A program made the position numbers and the translations under genes. Positions 18,101-23,064 of a stretch of 23,064 nucleotides of DNA are shown here, in pieces. This DNA is from UBA4717 sp002404395 (lineage in GTDB: Bacteria > Bacillota > Clostridia > Oscillospirales > CAG-272): positions 1-23,064 of the forward strand of contig CALFNW010000068.1 in the NCBI GenBank assembly GCA_937902275.1, given 5' to 3'. The first letter of the stretch is position 1, and each line of letters opens with the position of its first letter. A model generated the notes under the pieces. That model searched no databases. It was not told the DNA's origin and saw only the letters and a list, made by a program, of their open reading frames with translations.

Positions 18101-20199
18101 CCTTCACTGTCGGAATCCGAAAAAGTGTAACCGTCCGCGAGAATGTCTCCGAGCACCCAATCGGATTTATATACGGTGATTCCGCTGTCGAATCTGCCGC
18201 CCGAAACCGTAAGCTTAACCGTATTCTGTCCGACAAGCATCGAATAATTGTCGCTTGCCGCAGTCAGATCCGTTATTTCGAGCGTTCCGCTGTGGACATT
18301 GAGCGCAGGTCTTTTTACGCTTTTGAAAGCCGCACCGTTTATCTGTATCCGCGTTTTGCTGTTTTGGATGCTTTCGACAAAAAATGCACAGCCGCCGACA
18401 GCGTCATAATTACCGTTATTGATCATGACCGATTCGGCGCTGCCGATATACAAAGCCGAGCTGTTCGAATCGGTGTCGGTCGTTCTGACCGTAAGCTCAT
18501 TCAGCGCAACGGAAGCATTCTGAGAGATCATCAGCGTTATGTATGCATCGTTTGTCAAAGTTCCGTTTGACACCGTTACTTCTGTCGTTTCATCGCTTGC
18601 TTCCCTGATAGATAGGAGCGGATTGTCAGTACCTGTGCCGTCTATCGTGTGTCCGTTAAGCTCAAGTGTAAATTTTCCGCTCCGGATAGTCAGGACTTCA
18701 TCATATCCGTTGATTTTAAAATCTTCATAGAGGTATACTGTCGTCGATGGATCGCTTGAACTTTCGACGCTTGCAAGTGCTTCTTTCAGCGTGTCGTAAT
18801 AACGGATACCGCCTGCATCGCGCACGCCCGCCTGATATCCGAACCCGCAGTCGCATTTTCCGGATTCTTCATCGATCGCATGATTATGCAAAACCACATA
18901 AAGCGTTTTTCTTCCTGAATCGGTTGAACCCACCGTTTCAATCGTGCCGCCGTCCCGTTTCTCGGAAAGAGTGTACCCGGCATCGGTAAGCTCCGCAAGA
19001 CTGCGCGCGGTGTTTTCAAGCCTTATACCGCCGATGAACATGCCGCCGTATATTGCAACTTCGGCATTGTCCGCGAGGATCGCTCTGCCGGGATCCGTTA
19101 CATTTGCGGCTGAAATAATGATATTGTTATCAGACGGCTCGCTTTTGCTGCCGATCGTCAGCAGTCTGTCGGTTCCCGTTTGATCTTCGACGATTATTGC
19201 ATAGCCGTCCGATTCCGTGCCCTCATAGGATATGACCGCATCGGTGTCGGACGAATTGATTATCGTCAGTGCGGCGTCACCGCTTACCGCAATTACGCGG
19301 ATGTTTGCCGCAGCCGTCATTTTACATCCGTTGAGGTCAAGCGTGAATCTGCCCGAACTTACATTTAAATATCCATCTTCGTAAAACGCAACATCACTAT
19401 AGAGTTTCAGAGTGCTGTCAGCTTTTGCCGAAGCCTCCGCAAAAGCCTCGTCAAAGTGAACGTAGAAAGTATCGTTTACCGAAGCCGCGGCATGGATACG
19501 GCAAAGCGAACAAACGCCGCTTTGATCGAATTCGTGCTCCGATTTTATCTGAATCTGCTTTTCGGCAGCGCATTTAGCGCATATTTGCTTCAAAAACGTG
19601 CCCGTCCTGCAGTCGCCCGTTATACCGTCGTCAACCCATTCATGTTCGCAGATCGGCTTATCTGTGGCAACTTTAAGCTCGGAAAGCTGAATTGCGTCTC
19701 CGTCCATATTCATAATAAGCTCAAGCTTAAAGTGCGTATATGCGTCGACAGTTGTGATCGCAACATTGTAATCGGTCAGAGCGGTAGTCGGCATTTTTTC
19801 ATACAAAACGTCGCCGCCGAGTCTGATCCAGCCAGGTTCCGAAGCGTTACCGTAATCATTGCACCCGTAAAAAGTATATTCAAGCGGGTTCCTGTCCGGA
19901 TAAGTTTCAGTGTCATCGCAAGTCGTAAACGTAAGTCCCGTAACCACCACAGGCTCAGACGCCTCAAAAACCACCTGCGCATATTCTCCTTTTTCCTGAT
20001 CGTACGACCCTACTTTCAGATACCATTTTGTGGAAGTATCTCCGTCAAAAAGGTTTTCGTAACCGAATTCGCTGCCGGCACCGCTTGTACCCTCGATCGG
20101 TGTGAACGTCAGTTCTTCACCGTTTGCGGAAAGTCCGAGCGAGAGCATTATCAAACTGACGATCAATGCGAAAATGAAACCGATAAATCGTTTTTTCAT
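12157..20199 (-). CDS. Giant secreted SLH surface protein with five composite beta-helix-like repeats
   Basis: A 2680-residue cell-surface protein with no catalytic domain that I can see. Order: signal peptide (about 1-25, cut near LSA-NG); F5/8 type C (discoidin-like) domain (about 30-180); five units, each opening with an HxH...CxCG-type Cys/His linker (about 182-235, 437, 721, 985, 1262), having an FTLDLNG strand (about 285, 507, 789, 1071, 1326) and closing with an (A)DGY motif. Then come Ig-like/MBG/YDG-type repeats (about 1500-2400, including paired GWSW modules and IYDGGK/LYDGNTS), an InlB-like bacterial repeat (about 2430-2500) and three SLH domains (about 2505-2680) that anchor to secondary cell-wall polysaccharide. 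GGAGGA lies five bases before the ATG. It follows the UDP-GlcNAc 2-epimerase by 93 bp on the same strand. Adhesion or carbohydrate binding is the likely role. Confidence 0.92.
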   Translation of the reverse strand: MKKRFIGFIFALIVSLIMLSLGLSANGEELTFTPIEGTSGAGSEFGYENLFDGDTSTKWYLKVGSYDQEKGEYAQVVFEASEPVVVTGLTFTTCDDTETYPDRNPLEYTFYGCNDYGNASEPGWIRLGGDVLYEKMPTTALTDYNVAITTVDAYTHFKLELIMNMDGDAIQLSELKVATDKPICEHEWVDDGITGDCRTGTFLKQICAKCAAEKQIQIKSEHEFDQSGVCSLCRIHAAASVNDTFYVHFDEAFAEASAKADSTLKLYSDVAFYEDGYLNVSSGRFTLDLNGCKMTAAANIRVIAVSGDAALTIINSSDTDAVISYEGTESDGYAIIVEDQTGTDRLLTIGSKSEPSDNNIIISAANVTDPGRAILADNAEVAIYGGMFIGGIRLENTARSLAELTDAGYTLSEKRDGGTIETVGSTDSGRKTLYVVLHNHAIDEESGKCDCGFGYQAGVRDAGGIRYYDTLKEALASVESSSDPSTTVYLYEDFKINGYDEVLTIRSGKFTLELNGHTIDGTGTDNPLLSIREASDETTEVTVSNGTLTNDAYITLMISQNASVALNELTVRTTDTDSNSSALYIGSAESVMINNGNYDAVGGCAFFVESIQNSKTRIQINGAAFKSVKRPALNVHSGTLEITDLTAASDNYSMLVGQNTVKLTVSGGRFDSGITVYKSDWVLGDILADGYTFSDSDSEGSTLGNIYSAAETGKIPVYVKAHTHELSGDKCTCGLTYFASVTANGVENKYFDLSKAFEAVGTSSDKGTVLKLLENVKLKNSAVIVASGIFTVDLNGNTLSNTAGAVFEFNAASGSTVDVTMINSSSELGKLDCGFAVGDNATIKVIGEDSRLTIDGGDSNNIKVGNLGQTDTVIVDGGKLTLLGGYIESAVTGMSAVRVKNNGKVTISGGVINGHYSVRVDASAPNALTLNGGTYKGKLELENGEEIASQLADGYICSLNRETAEYINAYVSSISSYGEIYVIAHTHVLDANHACACGFVCAHRNLDDGNYCTDCKTQFKAMLIVGETGTLYDDFIKVLEAAEGSVGADICVKLLDNIELADSSISLKKGVFTLDLNGKQIASNDKTIRLCDADTVAQYTLDLTIINSDSINSGKIISKKGAAVIVDNSNVTSLLTFGRADGSDCNFELVGSSEGLIANGRTVIWGGTFASGSYSLYVSGGGDVAVHGGDFKSKIYLYPFGGKLKLSGGEFAGAYAGKKISELIADGYALEINGSVVDPDERSTSSSGYYNSLSEKFNIVPHTHSHDENGKCMCGDRMAAKVVSEDGSVTFYKTVYEAFECVSRNSVLKVLDDCRFEGAKNFIGADFTLDLNGKTLTVGNGSAESKLAFGGYHENFTVTDSAGDGGIFCAAESYISVENGTLNIESGKFDVDLRVSEQSGALVLSGGSFTNLTINQAVSIAEGYVFRKDDGEWITPSIGEMYDNFSVVEVPVKSIAVKINGIAAVGSYKSYIMQTLDFTVDYTTDGYDGEVTVEWLKNGTAFNGKLTNGSAPESSKLICKVIKNGYVLSTEIALTVEKPYRITVYPTGGTMTYGETQLPEGLAELTVELAEGYRAAAKWITSYKDTVLTDEKTLISGESCGGFEFVTALDASDSYYGIYALVNIFDENGSFVTKEEVYSSLKVNKAASSVVTAPEAIGGLIYNSFEQALVSGGTAEGGKFVYSLDENGSYTENLPHGKDAEKYTVWCKISGDKNHYDSAPSSIETAIFEATITLSPMSGQAKVYNTDDPGFVYTLDGIFLPESAALDGTLGRESGENVGRYAFTIGTLKLADNSESGFKASNYKLVLSGNSYFEITPAEPIYTLPSAVEATFGDTLEKVALPAGWSWMDPNISVGDVRTSPNKFAAKYDPHDPNYKLAENIEISVIVNPLDITDSLTVMPIGDQIYDGGKALTPELNVMYRELKLVRGTDYSVEYDKNTSVGAADVTVSAVNGSNYIFGKTKASFKINKAIPDYTVPSGIRTEYGIGKTLGEVALPEGWSWVDGTVLLGDASDIAKQFKADFTPSDTQNYETIKDKNVSVTVIPKQIEADAANIKSVIYSGKAQTPAVEVSIRGEGLKLEAGRDYSVSYGANTDVGYGTAIVEPVTNGNYAFDPLTCRFEIAPAKVALTGVKIADKLYDGNTSAIVSDSGSLLGKLDGTELGYTVTAEFEDRNVADGKLVKLKLTLNGADASNYIISEDSQSSAEAAIKKAKLNAPSVSETDVKNGWKGVYKAALPSLPELDAGLEYGDIVYGVPNASILDGYTISDEKLIDSGEVKYLEFEVDAKKASTLGKIGKLTVIVSSTNYEDIALSVDINGTDRTALAMTLTPSKTVLYGGGKLKLTLERGNLPDDAEITVIGTDSAGKNIGLVKDGNIYTADLPNRTLGYTFKAIYDGSFIYDPEVVIAEVEVSYKSTAVIVPTRPIELPEDLENGNITSDADKAKVGETVTITVEPDAGYEIKDIIVTDKNGNALELTGRGEGKYSFRMPSGGVNINASFKKTADPVDEELFDDIPAGAYYFEAVSWAVKNKVTNGIGNGKFGPELACTRAQIVTFLWRAAGSPESGKRGVFSDVASEAYYAEAAAWAFEKGITNGIENELFGPELLCTRAQAVTFLWRAAGSPEPKNACGFADVPSDAYYAEAAAWAFEKGITNGITNELFDSNGICTRAQIVTFLCRAYN
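12238..12540 (-). repeat. Near-identical 180-bp DNA repeat encoding SLH domains 2 and 3
   Basis: The stretches at about 12240-12290 and 12420-12470 match over about 50 bases with one substitution, with further long matches at 12330-12400 and 12510-12580. The offset is 180 bp, one SLH unit, so a recent duplication or gene conversion is likely. Confidence 0.7.
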
Positions 20200-20292
20200 A
20201 TTTCCTCCAAATTAAGTAAAGGCATTGCTGCTTTGCGTCAACAGCCGACCGTGTGGTTTTTAGCTTTTTCAGGAAGCAGACCGTTTACAGGT

Positions 20293-21384
20293 TTATTTTT
20301 CAAGTATGTCGGCTATACGCCTGCACGCGTGACCGTCGCCGTAAGGATTGCTGGCATGGCTCATTTTATGGTATGCGTCCCGATCTTCAAGCAACAGCTT
20401 GAAATTTTTATATATCGTGTTTTCATCGGTACCTACCAGCTTGAGCGTACCGGCGGCAATACCCTCCGGACGCTCGGTGGTATCGCGCATCACAAGCACG
20501 GGCTTGCCGAGAGAAGGCGCCTCCTCCTGTACCCCGCCGCTATCGGTAAGGATCAGATAACAGCGCGAAAGGAAATTGTGAAAATCAAGCACGTCAAGCG
20601 GTTCGATAATATGGATCCGCTCACAGGTACCGAGTTCTTCGGCTGCCGCCGCACGGACCACGGGATTCATATGGATCGGATATATCGCCTTGACATCGGG
20701 GTGCTCATCCATTATACGTCGTATCGCGCGAAACATATGATGCATAGGCTCGCCCAGATTTTCGCGTCTGTGCGCGGTTATAACGATAAGCCGGCTGTCC
20801 TTTGCCCATTCAAGCTCGGGGTGGGTATAACTTTCTCTTACTGTTGTTTTGAGCGCATCTATCGCCGTATTTCCCGTAACGAAAATCCTTTCCGCACACT
20901 TACCCTCGCGAAGCAGATTTTCCTTTGCCTTTTCGGTAGGCGCGAAATTGTATTTTGAGATTATACTTACCGCCTGACGATTGAACTCCTCCGGATAGGG
21001 AGAGTAAATATCATAAGTGCGCAGCCCCGCTTCAACATGACCGATCGGTATCTGCATATAGAAGCAGGCAAGCGCAGTCACAAAGGTAGTCGACGTATCG
21101 CCGTGGACAAGCACCACGTCCGGTCTGACCTCTTCAAGCACCGACTTGATCTTTTCAAGAATACTTACGGTAATGTCAAACAGAGTCTGCTTTTCTTTCA
21201 TTATCGAAAGGTCAAAGTCGGGCACGACATTAAACGCTTCAAGCACGCTGTCGAGCATCTGACGGTGCTGACCGGTAACGCAGACCACGGTTTTAATATT
21301 TTCTCTTTTTTTAAGCTCATTGACGAGCGGACACATTTTGATGGCTTCCGGCCGCGTGCCGAAAACAAGCATTACAGTTTTCAT
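20293..21384 (-). CDS. wecB: UDP-N-acetylglucosamine 2-epimerase (non-hydrolysing)
   Basis: A 363-residue cytoplasmic enzyme that interconverts UDP-GlcNAc and UDP-ManNAc, the precursor for ManNAc-containing cell-wall polymers. Family residues are all present: the N-terminal FGTRPEAIKM; Asp96 in HGDTSTT; Glu118 in HVEAGLRT; Glu132 in PYPEEFNR; His205 in TAHRRENLG; and the nucleotide-binding LTDSGGVQEEAPSLGKPV and RPEGI segments. Length is normal for WecB/MnaA. The start at 21384 lacks a clear Shine-Dalgarno, and a 15-nt hairpin ends 13 nt upstream. It has a good promoter at 21504-21532 and lies 93 bp before the SLH gene without a visible terminator, so the two may be co-transcribed. This fits supply of the polysaccharide that SLH domains bind. 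The name mnaA would be equally valid. Confidence 0.95.
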   Translation of the reverse strand: MKTVMLVFGTRPEAIKMCPLVNELKKRENIKTVVCVTGQHRQMLDSVLEAFNVVPDFDLSIMKEKQTLFDITVSILEKIKSVLEEVRPDVVLVHGDTSTTFVTALACFYMQIPIGHVEAGLRTYDIYSPYPEEFNRQAVSIISKYNFAPTEKAKENLLREGKCAERIFVTGNTAIDALKTTVRESYTHPELEWAKDSRLIVITAHRRENLGEPMHHMFRAIRRIMDEHPDVKAIYPIHMNPVVRAAAAEELGTCERIHIIEPLDVLDFHNFLSRCYLILTDSGGVQEEAPSLGKPVLVMRDTTERPEGIAAGTLKLVGTDENTIYKNFKLLLEDRDAYHKMSHASNPYGDGHACRRIADILEK

Positions 21385-21397
21385 TTCAAACTTTCGT

Positions 21398-21412
21398 GTC
21401 GGCGAAGCCGAC
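21398..21412 (-). repeat. 15-nt hairpin GTCGGCTTCGCCGAC, copy 2
   Basis: Identical to the copy at 10722-10736 when read on the coding strand, and the match extends by one further base (A). It ends 13 nt before the epimerase start codon. Confidence 0.75.
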
Positions 21413-21503
21413 TCAAACGGTAACCGATAATTTCATGCCGATAAAAGCGCGATCCGATTATGCGGCAAGTTTACCTTTTTCAATAAATTATACTTATGTT
21501 TCA

Positions 21504-21532
21504 ATTATACCATTCTGCGGAGTTTTTGTCCA
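21504..21532 (-). promoter_or_regulatory. Promoter of the UDP-GlcNAc 2-epimerase gene
   Basis: Minus-strand -35 TGGACA (21527-21532, 5 of 6), a 17-bp spacer and -10 TATAAT (21504-21509) with TGG before it as an extended -10. The resulting leader is about 110 nt. Confidence 0.85.
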
Positions 21533-21656
21533 TAGTTTTAAAAATTTACAGCTTAAAAATTTCATCAAAATATGAGTGTTTTTGCAGTCTCGTTCGACAA
21601 ACGGATGTATGAAGCTTCAGACACCCAAAACACCGAAATGAGGTAAATGGAAAATT

Positions 21657-22142
21657 ATGAAAAAAACAGTTTCACTGGTGATCCTGCTTGCGCTTCTTTT
21701 GTATGCCGCGCTTCCGACAGTTGCCGCGAAGGTCGACGAAAGCGGCGTGACCTCGCTTTTTGTCGGTTCGGAAAATCGCAAGATCGAGCTGTCAGAACTG
21801 CCGACAGCGCCTTATTACGAAAACGGTATTCCCATGATCCCCCTGCGCGCAGTTGCCGAAGCGCTCGGCTATAAAGTCAGTTGGGACAGCGAAACCGGCG
21901 ATATCACCGTAGACGATGATTATATTCAAGCGGTCACACTGCGCGGCGGTTCGGATGAAGCGGTCTTTTCGGGCCATCTAAAAGTAATTGATATGAGTCG
22001 CGACTCCAAGCTGGAGCTTCCGCTTAACATTATCGACGGTACAAGCTATGTGCCGGCTTCGTTTTTTGAAGAATTCTTCAATGAGGTCAAAATCGAAAAC
22101 GGCAAGATCTCGGTTGCGCCCGTCGTTTATACGCTTGACTGA
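21657..22142 (+). CDS. Small exported copper-amine-oxidase-N-like (stalk) domain protein
   Basis: A 161-residue protein with a signal peptide (MKKTVSLVILLALLLYAALP, cleaved near residue 24) and one domain of the copper amine oxidase N-terminal-like type, common as a wall-associated module in Firmicutes. The typical core is GIPMIPLRAVAEALGYKVSW followed by SETGDITV, and a second half TSYVPASFFEEFFNEVKIENG. No enzymatic motif, LPXTG or SLH is seen, so it may be free or bound to a partner. The ATG at 21657 has only a GG about six bases ahead and AGG further up. A three-codon ORF (ATG AGG TAA at 21638) and an out-of-frame ATG at 21647 lie just upstream. It is divergent from the epimerase gene and ends in a strong terminator. 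Confidence 0.8.
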   Translation: MKKTVSLVILLALLLYAALPTVAAKVDESGVTSLFVGSENRKIELSELPTAPYYENGIPMIPLRAVAEALGYKVSWDSETGDITVDDDYIQAVTLRGGSDEAVFSGHLKVIDMSRDSKLELPLNIIDGTSYVPASFFEEFFNEVKIENGKISVAPVVYTLD

Positions 22143-22158
22143 GACCCGCAAAACGAAC

Positions 22159-22203
22159 AACGAAAGCGCCCTGCCGCAGATAATGCGGCAGGGCACTTTC
22201 GTT
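22159..22203 (+). terminator. Strong terminator after the stalk-domain gene
   Basis: The core stem GCCCTGCCGCA / TGCGGCAGGGC (11 bp, loop GATAA) is extended by AACGAAAG / CTTTCGTT across one mismatch, giving about 20 positions. It is followed by ATTTTATCTAAATT. It lies 17 bp after the stop. Confidence 0.9.
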
Positions 22204-22246
22204 ATTTTATCTAAATTCAAATGGCTATTTTCTCACTTTTACACAA

Positions 22247-22275
22247 TTGCATTCAAAATTTTACTATGATATAAT
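22247..22275 (+). promoter_or_regulatory. Promoter of the exported protein at the window end
   Basis: TTGCAT (22247-22252), a 17-bp spacer and TATAAT (22270-22275) preceded by TGA (extended -10). It is the same form as the isomerase promoter at 7891-7919. Confidence 0.7.
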
Positions 22276-22320
22276 TATCATGGTTCGTATACAAAATTTA
22301 TATGACTTATGGAGGAATCT

Positions 22321-23064
22321 ATGAAAAAAGTCCTATCCTTTACTCTTGTCCTTCTGATGCTTTTCGGAATATTTCCGATCTCCTCAAGCGCAGAGGACAA
22401 CGATTTTGTAGTAGTAAAAGCCGATGAACTTTTCTACCTGGTTTTAAACGTAGCAACGCTTGACAGCTCGCTTGAAAAGTCTGCGGACGGCGACTATGTT
22501 CACCTTGTAGCCGCTCCCGGCAGCTACGGCAACTCCGAACTTGTCGTATCGTTCAGCAAGGTCGGATTCAATACGCTTGACTATCCGTATGTGGCGGTAG
22601 GCTACCGCACGGATTCGCAAAGCGGCATAGTTGACGTAGGACAGGTCAACGCCATGGGCGAAAATTGGTGCAACAACAATCCTGCACAGCAAAGCGACGG
22701 CAAATGGCATACGCTCATCTCAAACTTCAACGATATCACCGGCAACACCACTCCGAACCTGCCGCGTGCCGACGAAGAAGGCGTAGTTTTCAGACTCAAG
22801 CCGTGGCAGAGCCATAACAAAACGCTTAACACCGAACAATACTACGATGTAATGTTTATCGCATACTTTAAGACCGCCGATGAAGCAAAAAACTTCAAAT
22901 TTGATCCTAATAAGGATTACGGCGGTGAGCTTGTCGTAGATTTCGGCGAGGAGATCCCGTATTACAAAGCGGACAACGAACTTATAAACAGTTATCTTGA
23001 CAAAGCATACGCGCTCAAAGACGAGATCATAAACAGTAAGACCGACGTAACATACACCGGTACC
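22321..23064 (+). CDS. Exported protein of unknown function, 3' end outside the window
   Basis: An open frame of 248 codons that runs off the window. The start has GGAGGA five bases upstream and its own promoter. The first ~24 residues form a signal peptide (MKKVLSFTLVLLMLFGIFPI, then SSSAED). The mature part has alternating beta-like stretches: DGDYVHLVAAPGSYG, ELVVSFSKVGFNTLDYPYVA, a KWHTLISNFNDITG segment and YYDVMFIAYFKTADEAKNF. This suggests a jelly-roll-like or carbohydrate-binding-like module of about 200 residues. No catalytic motif or SLH domain is seen in the part present; such proteins are often long, so these could follow. It reads away from the SLH/epimerase cluster and probably adds to the same set of surface proteins. 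Confidence 0.85.
   Translation, partial: MKKVLSFTLVLLMLFGIFPISSSAEDNDFVVVKADELFYLVLNVATLDSSLEKSADGDYVHLVAAPGSYGNSELVVSFSKVGFNTLDYPYVAVGYRTDSQSGIVDVGQVNAMGENWCNNNPAQQSDGKWHTLISNFNDITGNTTPNLPRADEEGVVFRLKPWQSHNKTLNTEQYYDVMFIAYFKTADEAKNFKFDPNKDYGGELVVDFGEEIPYYKADNELINSYLDKAYALKDEIINSKTDVTYTGT

Noticed and set aside
12157..20199. Repeats in the SLH gene as a CRISPR or tandem-repeat array
   Set aside because: The repetition is at protein-domain level within one intact reading frame. There are no short identical DNA repeats with unique spacers.
20220..20260. Separate promoter directly before the SLH gene
   Set aside because: TTGACG is present on the minus strand, but at 17 bp spacing the -10 (TACTTA) is poor and other spacings give no better match. 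Not supported enough to annotate.
19456..20958. 500-codon open frame on the plus strand
   Set aside because: It runs antisense across the N-terminus of the SLH protein, the intergenic gap and most of the epimerase. Both genes are well supported and this product has no recognisable motif.

Overview
The window looks like a chromosomal segment of a Gram-positive anaerobe, probably a gut-type member of the Clostridia. The grounds are a glycyl-radical enzyme, an S-layer-homology (SLH) surface protein with a GGAGGA ribosome site, consensus TTGACA/TATAAT promoters, a tRNA-Leu with encoded CCA, and an EamA/MATE/ImmA gene repertoire. Genus cannot be set from the sequence alone. No integrase, transposase, CRISPR array or rRNA was seen.

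Layout. (1) 50-2230 (+): a glycyl-radical enzyme of unknown substrate; its activase is not in the window. (2) 2339-6126 (-): a visibly AT-richer block, read right to left as an EamA drug/metabolite transporter, a 719-residue protein with a C-terminal PD-(D/E)XK nuclease signature overlapping it by 4 nt (ATGA), and an alpha/beta hydrolase. The nuclease-like gene is the least explained gene here. (3) 6298-6892 (-): tRNA-Leu(CAG) with a perfect-consensus promoter, an 11-bp inverted repeat in its leader and a strong terminator. A headless TetR-like remnant follows on the AT-rich side. (4) 6983-7919 (-): a TIM-barrel sugar isomerase/epimerase with its own promoter. (5) 7980-10376 (-): a compact XRE regulator - ImmA/IrrE-type metallopeptidase - MATE exporter operon. 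(6) 10549-11986 (+): a divergent Y-family DNA polymerase (DinB-like) with a consensus promoter and a ~170-nt leader. The shared 377-bp intergenic region holds several short palindromes and no LexA box that I can recognise. (7) 12115-21532 (-): UDP-GlcNAc 2-epimerase, then a giant 2680-residue secreted SLH protein and its terminator. (8) 21657-end (+): a small exported copper-amine-oxidase-N-like (stalk) protein with a strong terminator, then the 5' part of another exported protein that runs off the window.

How the parts may work together. The epimerase makes UDP-ManNAc, a precursor of the secondary cell-wall polysaccharide that SLH domains bind in other Firmicutes, so genes 20293-21384 and 12157-20199 make sense as a surface module beside two more exported proteins. 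The XRE/ImmA pair next to a translesion polymerase resembles known repressor/protease switches (ImmR/ImmA, DdrO/IrrE) and is a candidate for a LexA-independent damage response. The nuclease-like gene coupled to a transporter is a candidate accessory or defence gene of unknown role.

Two cross-window patterns were found. The same 15-nt hairpin, GTCGGCTTCGCCGAC, lies in the same orientation 13-17 nt upstream of two start codons that lack a Shine-Dalgarno sequence (polymerase and epimerase). Also, two promoters share the form TTGCAT-N17-TATAAT with an extended -10.
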